Source: Lutimonas saemankumensis (GTDB taxonomy: Bacteria; Bacteroidota; Bacteroidia; Flavobacteriales; Flavobacteriaceae). Taken from it: a stretch of DNA of 64,000 nt. The notes under the pieces were generated by a model. That model ran no database searches, was not told the DNA's origin, and saw only the letters and a list, made by a program, of their open reading frames with translations. This document shows, piece by piece, positions 44,615 to 54,498 of this stretch; position 1 is the first letter of the stretch, and every line of letters starts with the position of its first letter. The translations under genes and the position numbers were made by a program. Location of the stretch: the NCBI RefSeq assembly GCF_020171465.1, contig NZ_JAIUZR010000003.1, positions 992,001 through 1,056,000 of the forward strand, written 5' to 3'.

Positions 44615-44980
44615 TTAGCTTTCACTCTCTCCAATTGTTATATCAGAAGTGATGACAAAATCTTCCGTATACACTTTTAGAGTATAGGTTCCTTCTTCAA
44701 GCTTGGTTTTGTCAATGGCACATACATTCCCGCGATTGGTCTCCCCATGTACCAATTCATGGCTGGAAGTTTCCAGGATTTCATACTTATAGAAGTCGTC
44801 AGAAGATGCTAACTCCATATTGGTAGATCTCGAATTATCAGTGATCGTGATTGCCTCATCTCCGTTTGGAAAAGTTGTAACATACTTGGTAATTTTTTCC
44901 TTTGGACCTGATTTGGACTCCTGGGCGTATGTTGAAATTCCTATTAATGAAATGGCTAAAATGAATACTATCTTTTTCAT
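44615..44980 (-). CDS. small exported protein, FPNG(D/E)EAITI family, copy 1
   Basis: A 121-residue exported protein; signal peptide MKKIVFILAISLIGISTYAQ. The mature domain (ITKYVTTFPNGDEAITITDN, YEILETSSHELVHGETN, EEGTYTLKVYTEDFVITSD) is the closest relative of copy 2, showing recent tandem duplication. It is a stand-alone small beta-sandwich by pattern. Possible relation to DUF3244 or to sorting domains is inferred, not shown. No promoter box was found directly upstream, so it may be transcribed with the gene before it. Confidence 0.8.
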   Translation of the reverse strand: MKKIVFILAISLIGISTYAQESKSGPKEKITKYVTTFPNGDEAITITDNSRSTNMELASSDDFYKYEILETSSHELVHGETNRGNVCAIDKTKLEEGTYTLKVYTEDFVITSDITIGESES

Positions 44981-45064
44981 GGCGTATAATTTTAATGTTT
45001 TATAGTTGTTTTATTTGATTACTCTTTATGTAATGAGGGAAGATAACTTTTGATATGCTGCTAA

Positions 45065-45406
45065 CTATGAGCTTATGCTACCCAGTGTATCTTCAAAATT
45101 GTAGTTGTAGGCATACTCATTATAAGTAAAGGCACCGTCTATGAATTTACTTTCAATTCCAGCAGGTTCCGGAGCGTCATGCACCAACTCATGAGTGTTA
45201 AAATCAAAATGAATATCCCCTTCTAGTGCGCTGTCATTCAGTAACATATCAATGTTATCATCTACAACAACGTCATCCAGTACAATAATGTATTCCAATT
45301 CACGTTCTATTGATTCAGAATTTATTTGTTTTGATTCAGATGATTCCTGTGCGAATCCTGTAATGCCGGCTAGGGCGAAGACGAATAATAAAGTTATCTT
45401 TTTCAT
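45065..45406 (-). CDS. small exported acidic protein related to the adjacent tandem family
   Basis: A 113-residue protein with signal peptide ending GITGFAQE, matching the leader of copy 2. The mature part is very acidic (VLDDVVVDDNIDMLLND) and shares only FNTHELVHD with the downstream copies, at the same relative position. It is probably the most diverged member of the cluster or the founder. First gene of the minus-strand run toward the DUF2911 gene. Confidence 0.7.
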   Translation of the reverse strand: MKKITLLFVFALAGITGFAQESSESKQINSESIERELEYIIVLDDVVVDDNIDMLLNDSALEGDIHFDFNTHELVHDAPEPAGIESKFIDGAFTYNEYAYNYNFEDTLGSISS

Positions 45407-46036
45407 AATTGAAATATTTACGTTAATAATTGACGATTCAATATTGATGTTATTTCAAATTAGGAAAAACTGTAAAATAGAAGATTTAGTCCTGGATAAA
45501 AATATTTCTGATCCGTTTGAATTAAATATGAACTCGGGTTCAATCAAATAGGAGTAAAGTAATTTTATCTCTTTATAGTATTAAATCTTATTGTTTGTTA
45601 AAGAATATGATCTTACGTGAAAACCATAGTTCAAATGTAAGTCAGGATATCAGTATCAAACAATAGATAAAAATGGGAATTTAAAATATCCCTGAAAACA
45701 GGTAGTTTACCAGAATTAGCTATTTATATGTCTAATTGACTTATAAACAGCTTATTATCTATTAACACCCTCCTTTAAACAATTTTGTTTCAGTTAGAAA
45801 TGATCCATTTATTGATGCATTAAGTATGCTTATTCAATTAGGCCTAGTGGAAAACGGTTAAAACAAAAACACCCAATTTGATCTCTTTTTCTAAAATCCG
45901 GCCAAATTTATGAATCATATATTCTAATCGAGAACCTTTTTTTCAAATTATTGACCGCTTGAAATTTGTCAGATGGCAATTCATGTCAAAAAAAAGACCC
46001 GATAAATCGAGTCTATTTTTTTAAAAATAAAAATTC
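45407..46036. other. gene-free AT-rich interval
   Basis: About 630 bases between the divergent-end of the small secreted cluster and the sucC stop. I find no open frame with a start and coding character on either strand and no tRNA-like fold. The only clear signal is the sucC terminator at its right end. The left part should hold the promoter of the small secreted run, but no clean TAnnTTTG box was found on the minus strand near 45406. Confidence 0.5.
45995..46014 (-). terminator. terminator of sucC
   Basis: Stem AGACCCGA / TCGAGTCT with one C-A mismatch and TAAA loop, with a T-run on the minus strand (nine A on the plus strand to the left). It lies 22 bases past the sucC stop. Confidence 0.75.
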
Positions 46037-47230
46037 TTATCCCAGTACCTGTTGCACTTTATTGGCTGCCTCCTTAAACTCGACAACTGATATAACGTCA
46101 AGTCCACTCTTGTCAATTAGTTCTTTTGCCTCAACAGCATTTGTTCCCTGAAGTCTTACAATAATCGGAACTTTAATGGCGTCTCCCATGTTTTTATAAG
46201 CGTCAACAATTCCCTGAGCAACTCTGTCGCATCTCACAATTCCGCCAAAAATATTAACCAAAATGGCTTTTACTTTAGGATCCTTAAGAATAATACGAAA
46301 TCCTGTTTCAACTCTTTCCGCATCAGCTGTTCCTCCTACATCCAAAAAGTTTGCAGGCTCTCCACCGGATTGTTTGATCAGGTCCATTGTACTCATGGCA
46401 AGACCTGCTCCATTAACCATGCATCCCACGTTTCCATCGAGATCCACATAATTCAGTCCCACAGCATTGGCCTCAACCTCAATAGGGTTCTCTTCCCTTA
46501 AGTCTCTGAGATCAAGATAATCTTTATGTCTGTATAGGGCGTTGTTATCCAGGGTTACCTTAGCGTCAACCGCCAGAACCATATCATCAGAGGTTTTCAA
46601 TACTGGGTTAATTTCAAATAATGAGGAATCAGATTCAACATAGGCAGTATAAAGTGCTGATACAAATTTTACCATCTCTTTAAACGCCTTACCTGATAAT
46701 CCTAAGTTAAAAGCGATCTTACGAGCCTGGAAACCAAGTAATCCCGTTCCCGGATCAATTTCTTCCGTAAAAATTAAATGAGGGGTTTCTTCGGCAACTG
46801 TTTCAATATCCATCCCTCCTTCTGTGGAATACATAATCATATTTCTGCCCGTTGCCCTGTTGAGCAAAACAGACATATAATATTCTTCGGGTTCACTATC
46901 ACCAGGATAATATACATCCTCCGCAATCAACACCTGATTCACTTTTTTTCCTTCCACCGGAGTTTGTGGTGTTTTCAACATCATTCCAATGATGTCTTTT
47001 GATATGTTTTCCACATCATCAAGACTCTTGGCCAGTTTAACCCCACCACCTTTTCCTCTTCCACCTGCGTGAATCTGAGCCTTTATAACCCACCATCCTG
47101 TACCGGTTTCAGTTGCCAATTGCTTTGCTACTTCAACAGCCTTCTTGTGATTATCGGCCACTATTCCTCGTTGTATTTTTACTCCGAAACTGTTTAATAT
47201 CTCTTTTCCTTGATATTCGTGTAAGTTCAT
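46037..47230 (-). CDS. sucC: succinate-CoA ligase (ADP-forming) beta subunit
   Basis: TCA-cycle enzyme making ATP (or GTP) while converting succinyl-CoA to succinate. The 397 residues show the N-terminal ATP-grasp ([37 protein letters not shown]) and the C-terminal CoA-ligase domain ([68 protein letters not shown]). The alpha subunit sucD is not adjacent in the window, so the two genes are probably separate, as in other Flavobacteriaceae. Confidence 0.96.
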   Translation of the reverse strand: MNLHEYQGKEILNSFGVKIQRGIVADNHKKAVEVAKQLATETGTGWWVIKAQIHAGGRGKGGGVKLAKSLDDVENISKDIIGMMLKTPQTPVEGKKVNQVLIAEDVYYPGDSEPEEYYMSVLLNRATGRNMIMYSTEGGMDIETVAEETPHLIFTEEIDPGTGLLGFQARKIAFNLGLSGKAFKEMVKFVSALYTAYVESDSSLFEINPVLKTSDDMVLAVDAKVTLDNNALYRHKDYLDLRDLREENPIEVEANAVGLNYVDLDGNVGCMVNGAGLAMSTMDLIKQSGGEPANFLDVGGTADAERVETGFRIILKDPKVKAILVNIFGGIVRCDRVAQGIVDAYKNMGDAIKVPIIVRLQGTNAVEAKELIDKSGLDVISVVEFKEAANKVQQVLG

Positions 47231-47257
47231 TAATTAGACGTTTTTGTTTGATAATTA

Positions 47258-47265
47258 CAAAAGTA
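47258..47265 (-). promoter_or_regulatory. -7 box of sucC
   Basis: On the minus strand TACTTTTG matches TAnnTTTG, 27 bases before the sucC ATG. Confidence 0.55.
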
Positions 47266-47438
47266 ACTATTTAATTGAGATAGAATAAACCACCTTATTA
47301 AATTTTTTGTTATCCAGATTACATCCTCATATTCAAGATTCTCAAATTATCGTAAATAGTTTAACAATTCTTTAAGACAGAATTATCCCTCCCCTGTATA
47401 CTTTCGTTGGGTCAAAATAAGCCTACTATTCCTCTTTT

Positions 47439-49862
47439 ATGAGAACAATATTTCTCTTTTATTTTTTAATATCGGTGTTGTCAGTACAGGCACAGATCGA
47501 GAGGAAAGAACTACTTACCAATAGGGTAACTGAAGCTCCTGTTATAGACGGAAAACTTGATGAAAAAGAATGGCAGAATGCGGAAATTGCCAAAGATTTT
47601 GTCATGTTTGAACCAGGAGATGGTGATAAGGAACCCGAAAATCAAAAGACTGAAGTAAAAATTATCTATGATAACTCTGCCATTTATGTTGGTGCTTATT
47701 TATATGATTCGAATCCTGATAAGATCTTAAAACAGCTCAGTGAGCGCGATAATTTTGGAACGGCAGATTTTTTTGCGATCGGGATCAGCCCCAATAATGA
47801 CGGACAGAATATGTACGCTTTTTTTGTTACTTCGGGAGCTACACAACTGGATGCTCAGTTCTCACCTGCCAACGGCGAAGATTTCAGCTGGAATGAAGTT
47901 TGGTTCAGTGAGGTGAGTTTTGACGAAAAAGGATGGTACGTAGAAATGAAAATTCCGTATTCAGCCTTGAGATTTGCTTCCGGTGAAGATATGACCTGGG
48001 GCCTTAATTTACACAGACGTATTGAGAGCAGCCGTCAACATTATGTTTGGAATTATATTGACAAATCAACAGGGAGATTCACCCAATATGACGGCATTCT
48101 AAAAGGCTTAAAAAACATTGATCCCCCTACCCGACTAAGTTTTTCACCTTTTGGATCATTCATTCTTAACAGTTATGATGGAAATACGGATACAAGCCTG
48201 AACTTCGGGATGGATCTCAAATATGGAATAACAGATAATTTTACGCTGTTCGCCACTTTGGTCCCGGATTTTTCCCAGGCGGGATTTGATAATGTTGTCC
48301 TAAACCTTGGCCCTTTTGAACAAGTCTTTTCGGAACAGCGCCAATTTTTCATTGAAGGTGCCGATTTACTGAACAAGGGTAATCTGTTCTTCTCAAGAAG
48401 AATTGGGAATAGCCCGGTGGGAAGAGGAGATGTGGAAGATGCTTATGACGAGTATGAAATTGTCGATAATCCGGATGAAGTTAAGGTTCTGAATGCTGTA
48501 AAAGTAACGGGACGATCACAAAAAGGTTTAGGAATTGGGGTATTGAATGCTGTAACCGAAAACACCTATGCTACCGTAGTAGACACCATTACAGGAGAAT
48601 CCTCAAGAATAAAAACGGAGCCTCTGGCAAATTACAATGTTTTTGTGGTGGATCAGGAATTCAACAAAAACTCATCTATAGGAATTGTCAATACAAATGT
48701 TTTGAGGGAAGGAGATTTTCGCGATGCCAATGTAACCTCTTTGGTTATGAGTCTTGCTAACAGGGCCAATTCCTATAGGTTCAGTCTGGACGGGAGTACC
48801 AGTACAATTCGTGAAAACGATATGAATACTACAGGGTTTTCCTCGAGAATGGATTTTGAAAAAACAAAAGGAAGTATTCGATACAGCATAAGACATCGGT
48901 TTGCTGATGACAAGTATGACAAAAATGATCTGGGTTTTCAAAGAAATAATAATTATAACGATATCATGGGAAATGTTTCCTATCAGATCTTTAAACCCAC
49001 AGAGCATTTCAATAATTTCAGAGTAAGTTTTTTTGCCGGACATTTTAGAAGGTTTGACCCAAGTGTATCCACGGGTAATTACATGGAAATAGATGCATTT
49101 GCCACCAATCTTAAACAATACTCCTATGGTTTGGAAATTGGCACAAATCTGGGGGAGCGAGTTGATTTTTTCGAACCACGTACTGAAGGAAGGTTCTGGA
49201 AACGTAACGGTATGTTTTCAACAGAAGGTTTCTTTTCATCAGATTTCAGAAAGAGGCTGGCAGCTGAAATTGGTCTTGAATACAGAAAGCGATACGGCAC
49301 TAAAGAGCAGTCATTCGAATTTGGTCTTTCTCCCCGATTCAGGATGAATGATCGATTGGAATTTGGCTATGGATTTATTCTGGATCAGAGCTTTAACCAA
49401 CCGGGTTATGTTGATACCCTTGAGGATGAAACAATAATTTTTGGAGTAAGACAAAACAACCAGATCGAAAATAGTTTTTCAGGTAAATACAATTTTAATG
49501 ATAAATCTTCAATCAGTATTTCCTTTAGGCATTATTGGTCAACAGTGGCCTACGAAGACCAATATTATCAACTTGAAGAAGACGGTTATTTAAGCCCCCA
49601 CCCCTATGAAGAAAATAATGATGTGAATTTTAACAACTGGAACCTTGATCTTAGATATGTCTGGCAATTCACCAGGGGAAGTGAACTTGTTGCCTTGTAC
49701 AGAAATACAATCGAAAATCAAAATGATCGTTCATACTTGTCATTTGGGGAAAACCTTTCTGAACTCCTTGAGCAACCTTATGGACATTTGCTATCCATAA
49801 AACTGATATACTTTCTCGACTACAATAATATCAAAAGCTGGTTGAGTAAAGAAAATTCATAA
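47439..49862 (+). CDS. DUF5916 outer membrane protein with CBM9-like N-terminal domain
   Basis: An 807-residue exported protein; signal peptide ends VQAQIER. The first 210 residues form a carbohydrate-binding-9-like beta-sandwich (APVIDGKLDEKEWQNAEIA, AIYVGAYLYDSNPDKI, GWYVEMKIPYSALRF), and the remaining 590 are a predicted barrel of the DUF5916 type (FTLFATLVPDFSQAGFDNVV, FFIEGADLLNKGNLFFSRRI). Such proteins are widespread in Bacteroidota but of unknown function. A TATACTTTCG-like, one-mismatch promoter box lies about 40 bases upstream. Confidence 0.88.
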   Translation: MRTIFLFYFLISVLSVQAQIERKELLTNRVTEAPVIDGKLDEKEWQNAEIAKDFVMFEPGDGDKEPENQKTEVKIIYDNSAIYVGAYLYDSNPDKILKQLSERDNFGTADFFAIGISPNNDGQNMYAFFVTSGATQLDAQFSPANGEDFSWNEVWFSEVSFDEKGWYVEMKIPYSALRFASGEDMTWGLNLHRRIESSRQHYVWNYIDKSTGRFTQYDGILKGLKNIDPPTRLSFSPFGSFILNSYDGNTDTSLNFGMDLKYGITDNFTLFATLVPDFSQAGFDNVVLNLGPFEQVFSEQRQFFIEGADLLNKGNLFFSRRIGNSPVGRGDVEDAYDEYEIVDNPDEVKVLNAVKVTGRSQKGLGIGVLNAVTENTYATVVDTITGESSRIKTEPLANYNVFVVDQEFNKNSSIGIVNTNVLREGDFRDANVTSLVMSLANRANSYRFSLDGSTSTIRENDMNTTGFSSRMDFEKTKGSIRYSIRHRFADDKYDKNDLGFQRNNNYNDIMGNVSYQIFKPTEHFNNFRVSFFAGHFRRFDPSVSTGNYMEIDAFATNLKQYSYGLEIGTNLGERVDFFEPRTEGRFWKRNGMFSTEGFFSSDFRKRLAAEIGLEYRKRYGTKEQSFEFGLSPRFRMNDRLEFGYGFILDQSFNQPGYVDTLEDETIIFGVRQNNQIENSFSGKYNFNDKSSISISFRHYWSTVAYEDQYYQLEEDGYLSPHPYEENNDVNFNNWNLDLRYVWQFTRGSELVALYRNTIENQNDRSYLSFGENLSELLEQPYGHLLSIKLIYFLDYNNIKSWLSKENS

Positions 49863-49950
49863 TTACTTCGTTGTAAGCCTTTACCGAAAAGATTAGGTGC
49901 ACTTGATAACTCATCAAAATATTGTATTTTCACACGCATAAATTACTGTA

Positions 49951-50610
49951 ATGATCAAAGCCGAAAACATCCATAAATATTATGGAGACCTGGAAGTTCT
50001 AAAAGGTGTGGACCTTCATATAAAAAAGAGTGAGATCGTTGCCATAGTCGGTCCAAGTGGAGCAGGAAAAACAACACTTTTACAAATTCTGGGAACTCTG
50101 GATAAACCTACCCAAAGTGAAGGCTTGTCCATCAATGATACGGAGATTAAAAGACTAAACGACAAAGCACTTTCGAAATTTCGAAATAAGCATATTGGAT
50201 TCATTTTTCAGTTTCATCAGCTGCTTCCAGAATTTACAGCCTTGGAAAATGTTTGTATACCCGGGTTCATTGCCAACAGATCAAGGAAAGAAGTAGAGGA
50301 AGAAGCAGAAAGATTATTATCCTTTATGGGACTTTCAGATCGTAAGAATCACAAACCAAGTGAACTATCCGGAGGAGAACAGCAAAGAGTAGCAGTGGCA
50401 AGGGCCTTGATCAATAAACCTGACGTTATTTTCGCTGATGAACCCAGTGGCAATTTGGATACCACCTCATCAAGAAATTTACATGAGCTTTTCTTCACCC
50501 TTCGCGATAAGTTTAAGCAGACCTTCGTCATTGTGACCCACAATCAGGAACTGGCTCAAATGGCGGATCGAAAACTGGAAATGAAGGATGGTAAAATTAT
50601 TCATTCATAA
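49951..50610 (+). CDS. lolD: LolD-like ABC transporter ATP-binding protein
   Basis: Cytoplasmic ATPase of 219 residues with Walker [27 protein letters not shown], Walker [13 protein letters not shown] and VTHNQELA, the LolD/MacB class that powers lipoprotein release from the inner membrane. The partner LolC/LolE permeases are not adjacent. The downstream gene is MTA/SAH nucleosidase, 15 bases away, a common neighbour in Flavobacteriaceae. Another ATPase of the same class is in the macA operon. Confidence 0.85.
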   Translation: MIKAENIHKYYGDLEVLKGVDLHIKKSEIVAIVGPSGAGKTTLLQILGTLDKPTQSEGLSINDTEIKRLNDKALSKFRNKHIGFIFQFHQLLPEFTALENVCIPGFIANRSRKEVEEEAERLLSFMGLSDRKNHKPSELSGGEQQRVAVARALINKPDVIFADEPSGNLDTTSSRNLHELFFTLRDKFKQTFVIVTHNQELAQMADRKLEMKDGKIIHS

Positions 50611-50625
50611 ATCTTCATTTGTTGT

Positions 50626-51372
50626 ATGAAAATAGGTATTGTCAGTGCCATGAAGGAGGAGATTCAGGCTATTCTCAATGTTCTAAAGGTTCAAAAAAAA
50701 TCGACCAAAGGCATGCGTACCTATTTTGAAGGTACTCTGTTTAACAAAGAGGTGGTCATCGTTTTTTCAAGATGGGGGAAAGTGGCCTCAGCGACAACTG
50801 CAACCCAACTATTGAATGACTTTAATATTCAGGAAATAATATTCACAGGTGTTGCCGGAGGGATTCAGCCTGAAGTGTCTATTGGAGACATAATAATAGG
50901 AGAAGAACTCTATCAACATGATTTAGATGGAAGTCCTTTGGTGGCCACATATGAAGTTCCTCTTTTGGGATTGAGATCTTTCAATACAGATCATGATAAA
51001 AGGAACAAATTGAAGCTGGCCTGTGAATCTTTTTTTGATACTATTCATAATTATATTGATCGTGACAAGCTGAGCCAATTTGAAATCTCAGAACCGAACA
51101 TTCATATTGGGGCCATTGCCTCGGGTGATCAGTTCATATCAGGAAAGGAACAAATATCTTCTATTCTATCGGGACTGCCTGATGTAAAATGTGTGGAAAT
51201 GGAGGGAGCAGCTGTTGCTCAGGTATGTTATGAGTACGAGGTGCCCTACTCCATCATCCGAACCATATCTGATAATGCCAATCATAACGCTCACGTCGAT
51301 TTTCCAAAATTTGCCAATGAAATTGCCAGTATCTATGCACTTGCTGTTTTAGAGAATTATCTGAAAGATTAG
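50626..51372 (+). CDS. mtnN: 5'-methylthioadenosine/S-adenosylhomocysteine nucleosidase
   Basis: Cleaves adenine from methylthioadenosine and S-adenosylhomocysteine, recycling methylation by-products. The 248 residues carry the N-terminal GIVSAMKEEIQAIL with a catalytic Glu, the phosphorylase-like IIFTGVAGGIQPEVSIGDI and CVEMEGAAVAQVCYEYEVPY, and ISDNANHNA with the catalytic Asp. It is about 15 residues longer than the E. coli enzyme. It ends ten bases from the convergent deacylase-like gene. Confidence 0.93.
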   Translation: MKIGIVSAMKEEIQAILNVLKVQKKSTKGMRTYFEGTLFNKEVVIVFSRWGKVASATTATQLLNDFNIQEIIFTGVAGGIQPEVSIGDIIIGEELYQHDLDGSPLVATYEVPLLGLRSFNTDHDKRNKLKLACESFFDTIHNYIDRDKLSQFEISEPNIHIGAIASGDQFISGKEQISSILSGLPDVKCVEMEGAAVAQVCYEYEVPYSIIRTISDNANHNAHVDFPKFANEIASIYALAVLENYLKD

Positions 51373-51382
51373 TATTCCGTTA

Positions 51383-52555
51383 CTAAGGAAAAATTGTAAC
51401 CTTTCTGTCCCGCTTGATAAAATGCAATTTATCATCTTTATAAATCTGTTGCCTGTATCCGAATAAATGAAAAATAGGAAGCGTCATGAACCGGGCTACT
51501 TTTGGGTCAACAATCAAGGTGTAATTATTCTCCGGGTCCTGGTTTACCCCGGGTATTAGCCTCAAAAAGTGATTAAATTTAAGTCTTCTCGCGATGATGG
51601 ATAGCCATAACCAGAATTTCGATATTTTCTTTAAGACAAAGAAACCGTCTTCTCCCTGCTCTTGATACAAAGGCATAAAAATCCTCCCCCTTCTGGGAGA
51701 AGGAATAGGTGTACCATTGCTAAAAGCCAATAATGCATCTTTTTTGATAGGTTCAAAATTTTTGAATCCCGGCCGCATGTTAAAATCCTCATCCGGTTTG
51801 ATCTCGTACCTGTATTTTATCGCGAAGAACTGATATTTGCAACAGAGGTTTTCAAATACTTTCTGGTAGGTTGAATATTCAGGAACATTTCCTTTTTCTA
51901 TACACTTGGAATGAACGAGAGCCTTCCAGATGAAAGCTTCGCAATTCACTATCGAGGAAGGATCCTCATGCGCACCGCCTTCAAATCCCAGGGCAATATG
52001 CCCATATTCATTGATAAAAGTCAACAGGGGACCATCTAGAAACTCTTCAATCCCGAAAACAACAGGGACAGGAAAATTTGATGAAAATTTTCTATTATTC
52101 AGGGAATCGCTAATTGTAATAAAAGGAACAGAAGGTGCAGAAGTAGTATGTAAATCAAGAAAATAAAACGGCCCTGGTTCATTTAGCAGAATTGCCTTAA
52201 CAATGGACAAAATTTCTATTTGTTCCTTTCTTTCAGCGATTAATCCTGCACTGGTTTTAATGGGATCCTCAAAGTGCTCATTTCTCCATATCCTGTTCAG
52301 ATCAAACTCCTCGAAACGAACTCCTTTATTCAAGGCATTTATATTTCCCAAAATAAAATGTACATTACCTTTAAATCGGATATTTCTTTCCGCAATTTTC
52401 GAAATAACCTTTTCAGAAGCGTATACACCTGCCTTTTCATTTCCGTGTATTCCAGCAAAAATTAGTATTGTAGGACCATTATTCGTACCGTAAAAACTTC
52501 CGAGAACCCTATTTTCAGGCGAAAACCGTTTCTTATTCTTCGTAACCGCAGTCAT
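51383..52555 (-). CDS. succinylglutamate desuccinylase/aspartoacylase-family zinc hydrolase
   Basis: A 390-residue M14-like zinc hydrolase. Visible metal/active-site motifs: FAGIHGNEKAGVYA (His and Glu ligands), FDLNRIWRNEHF (Arg/Asn of substrate binding) and YFLDLHTTSAPS (third zinc His). The family removes acyl groups from amino acids (AstE, aspartoacylase) or cleaves amide bonds. The C-terminal 150 residues (beta, GTPIPSPRRGRIFMPLYQEQ) are of the usual kind. Its start lies one base after the stop of the GCS2-CBS gene, so the two proteins are probably made together and act on related substrates. Confidence 0.85.
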   Translation of the reverse strand: MTAVTKNKKRFSPENRVLGSFYGTNNGPTILIFAGIHGNEKAGVYASEKVISKIAERNIRFKGNVHFILGNINALNKGVRFEEFDLNRIWRNEHFEDPIKTSAGLIAERKEQIEILSIVKAILLNEPGPFYFLDLHTTSAPSVPFITISDSLNNRKFSSNFPVPVVFGIEEFLDGPLLTFINEYGHIALGFEGGAHEDPSSIVNCEAFIWKALVHSKCIEKGNVPEYSTYQKVFENLCCKYQFFAIKYRYEIKPDEDFNMRPGFKNFEPIKKDALLAFSNGTPIPSPRRGRIFMPLYQEQGEDGFFVLKKISKFWLWLSIIARRLKFNHFLRLIPGVNQDPENNYTLIVDPKVARFMTLPIFHLFGYRQQIYKDDKLHFIKRDRKVTIFP

Positions 52556-52556
52556 A

Positions 52557-54437
52557 TCAGGAACTCAGAATTTTATTCAGATCGTTTTTCGTTAGAATTC
52601 CAACCAGATCCTCTAATTCAATAATAGGCAAACATCCAATCCTGTTTTCTATCATAATTTTATTTGCCTTTTCAATGGAAGTTTCTGAATCAACGGTGAT
52701 GACATCTTTTACCATTATATCTTTAGCAACAATCACATTGGTATCCTGGCCACTTATCTCCTGAATATTTTTCTTTGTAATCAATCCGGTAAGCCTGTTT
52801 TTGTCATCAACCACCGGGATATGATGAATATTTCTCCACTCCATGATTTTAGAAACCAGTTCAACCAGATCATTTTCATTAACCACAAAAACTTCAGTGG
52901 TCATGAATTTTTCCAATTTGGTCATACCAATATCCAGGTCCAAAACGTGATTGTCCTTGGCTAGTTTCCAGTCATGAACAGGATTTCCTTCTTTCTGGTT
53001 TTGATATAAATGCGCTGTCAAGGTAGCATTGGCAATGTCCTTTGTCATTTTTTTCTTCAGAATTCGATTGCTGTGTCTCATCCACTGCGAACCGGTATAT
53101 CTCGTTTCCGCCCGCTTTTGAATAATATTGAGATAATAATCGATATCTTTCTGATCAATGTGAGATTTAAGAAGCCCTTCCCTGGCAATCGGAATTAGCT
53201 CCGTTAGTATCAATCTTCTTGCAGAAATCCCTTGACCAAACCAGTTAAAATATGTATTGATCCCTGTTCGTGCCGCATTTATAAAGTTACCCTTGACTTC
53301 ATTAAATGGAAGGAAATCAGGTAAATTCTTGTATTTTTCCGGAATTCCCTGCATCAACCCAACCCAGAACAGCGCATTGGCAACTTCGTCTTTAACAGTG
53401 GGTCCCGCGGGAATATACCTATTTTCGATTCTCATATGTGGAATCCCATGAGTTTCACCGTAACACAATCTGTTCCATCTGTAAATGGTTCCATTATGTA
53501 TATTGATAGCTTCCAGTTTAGGAATCTTCCCGTTCTCAAGTTGAGCCACGGCATCCTCTTTCATTTCTTTTGTCGTGGTAAGAAGTGGCGTGTATCTGAC
53601 GATGTCATCCTGATATAACTCTATTACCGAATCCTTTATCCAGCTACTTCCAAAAGATACTCTTGGTTTTTGTTCCCTGAGAAGATAAGAACGGTTTCTC
53701 AGGTCAACACTTTGCTGAAACAGGGCAATTCTGGTTTCACTCCATAACTCACGGCCAAGCAATAAGGGTGAATTTGCTGCAATCGACAAAACAGGCCCTG
53801 CAATGGTTTGGGACCAGTTGTATTTATCAACAAGTTCATCCTGAGGAATTTGTAAATGGACCTGAAAACTTGTATTGCAAGCCTCAAATAAAATTGATTT
53901 ATGATTGATGATCAGTTCATCTACACCTTTTATCCTTAAAAGAAAATCATCCCCTCTTATACTTTTCAAAATCTTATTCAAAACCTTATATCTTGGATAA
54001 GGTGTAATATTCTTGAAAATCATATCACGTTTTCTCAGTGTCGGGAGAATACCTGTCAGAATGATTTTTGTATTATCGATTTCCGAAGCAATTTTATCTG
54101 CTCTTGAAATCAATGTGTTTAACTCTTCTTCTATTTTCGAAAAGCACTTATTTGACAATTTGTGGGGATCCAGGTTGATCTCCATATTAAATAAGGCTAG
54201 CTCAGTTGTAAAGTGAGGGTCATTGATCTCTTTAAGAATCTCCAGGGAATTACATGAAGGCCGGTAGTTTTTATCTACCAGGCAAAGTTCCTGTTCGGCT
54301 CCGATACGCTGTATCCCTTTTTCAAAAACTTCACGATCAAGCATCATTTCCAGCGCCTTTACATCATTGAGCAAATGATATAAAAACTCCTTCCGCTCCC
54401 TTAAATTTTCAATTGCCTTTACAGATTGAGAACCCAT
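52557..54437 (-). CDS. GCS2-like carboxylate-amine ligase fused to two CBS domains
   Basis: A 626-residue fusion. Residues about 1-440 belong to the glutamate-cysteine ligase 2 family: IGAEQELCLVD at the N-terminus (metal/ATP site), FEACNTSFQVHLQIP, RENRYIPAGPT-like MRIENRYIPAGPTVKDE and a helical DLPDFLPF segment. The end, about 500-626, is a CBS pair (TTEVFVVNENDLVELVSKIM, HHIPVVDDKNRLTGLITKKN; MVKDVITVDSETSIEKANKI, GCLPIIELEDLVGILTK) that usually binds adenine nucleotides. I infer a ligase making an amide from a carboxylate and an amine, regulated by nucleotide level. It is translated just before a zinc deacylase. Confidence 0.85.
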   Translation of the reverse strand: MGSQSVKAIENLRERKEFLYHLLNDVKALEMMLDREVFEKGIQRIGAEQELCLVDKNYRPSCNSLEILKEINDPHFTTELALFNMEINLDPHKLSNKCFSKIEEELNTLISRADKIASEIDNTKIILTGILPTLRKRDMIFKNITPYPRYKVLNKILKSIRGDDFLLRIKGVDELIINHKSILFEACNTSFQVHLQIPQDELVDKYNWSQTIAGPVLSIAANSPLLLGRELWSETRIALFQQSVDLRNRSYLLREQKPRVSFGSSWIKDSVIELYQDDIVRYTPLLTTTKEMKEDAVAQLENGKIPKLEAINIHNGTIYRWNRLCYGETHGIPHMRIENRYIPAGPTVKDEVANALFWVGLMQGIPEKYKNLPDFLPFNEVKGNFINAARTGINTYFNWFGQGISARRLILTELIPIAREGLLKSHIDQKDIDYYLNIIQKRAETRYTGSQWMRHSNRILKKKMTKDIANATLTAHLYQNQKEGNPVHDWKLAKDNHVLDLDIGMTKLEKFMTTEVFVVNENDLVELVSKIMEWRNIHHIPVVDDKNRLTGLITKKNIQEISGQDTNVIVAKDIMVKDVITVDSETSIEKANKIMIENRIGCLPIIELEDLVGILTKNDLNKILSS

Positions 54438-54498
54438 GAACCATCAAATTTACCTAAGTAAAAATAGGTTAAAAATAATGGTAATTAAATGATTATTA

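Noticed and set aside
45252-45551. 99-residue plus-strand frame facing the acidic secreted gene
   Set aside because: Half of it is antisense to a gene with a clear signal peptide, and the rest is not coding-like.
45742-45861. Short frame ending NDPFIDALSMLIQLGLVENG
   Set aside because: It has only about 31 codons after an in-frame stop and no start codon in a sensible place.
48672-49118. 148-residue minus-strand frame in the DUF5916 gene
   Set aside because: It is a mirror of barrel-coding sequence with low complexity, without a start context.
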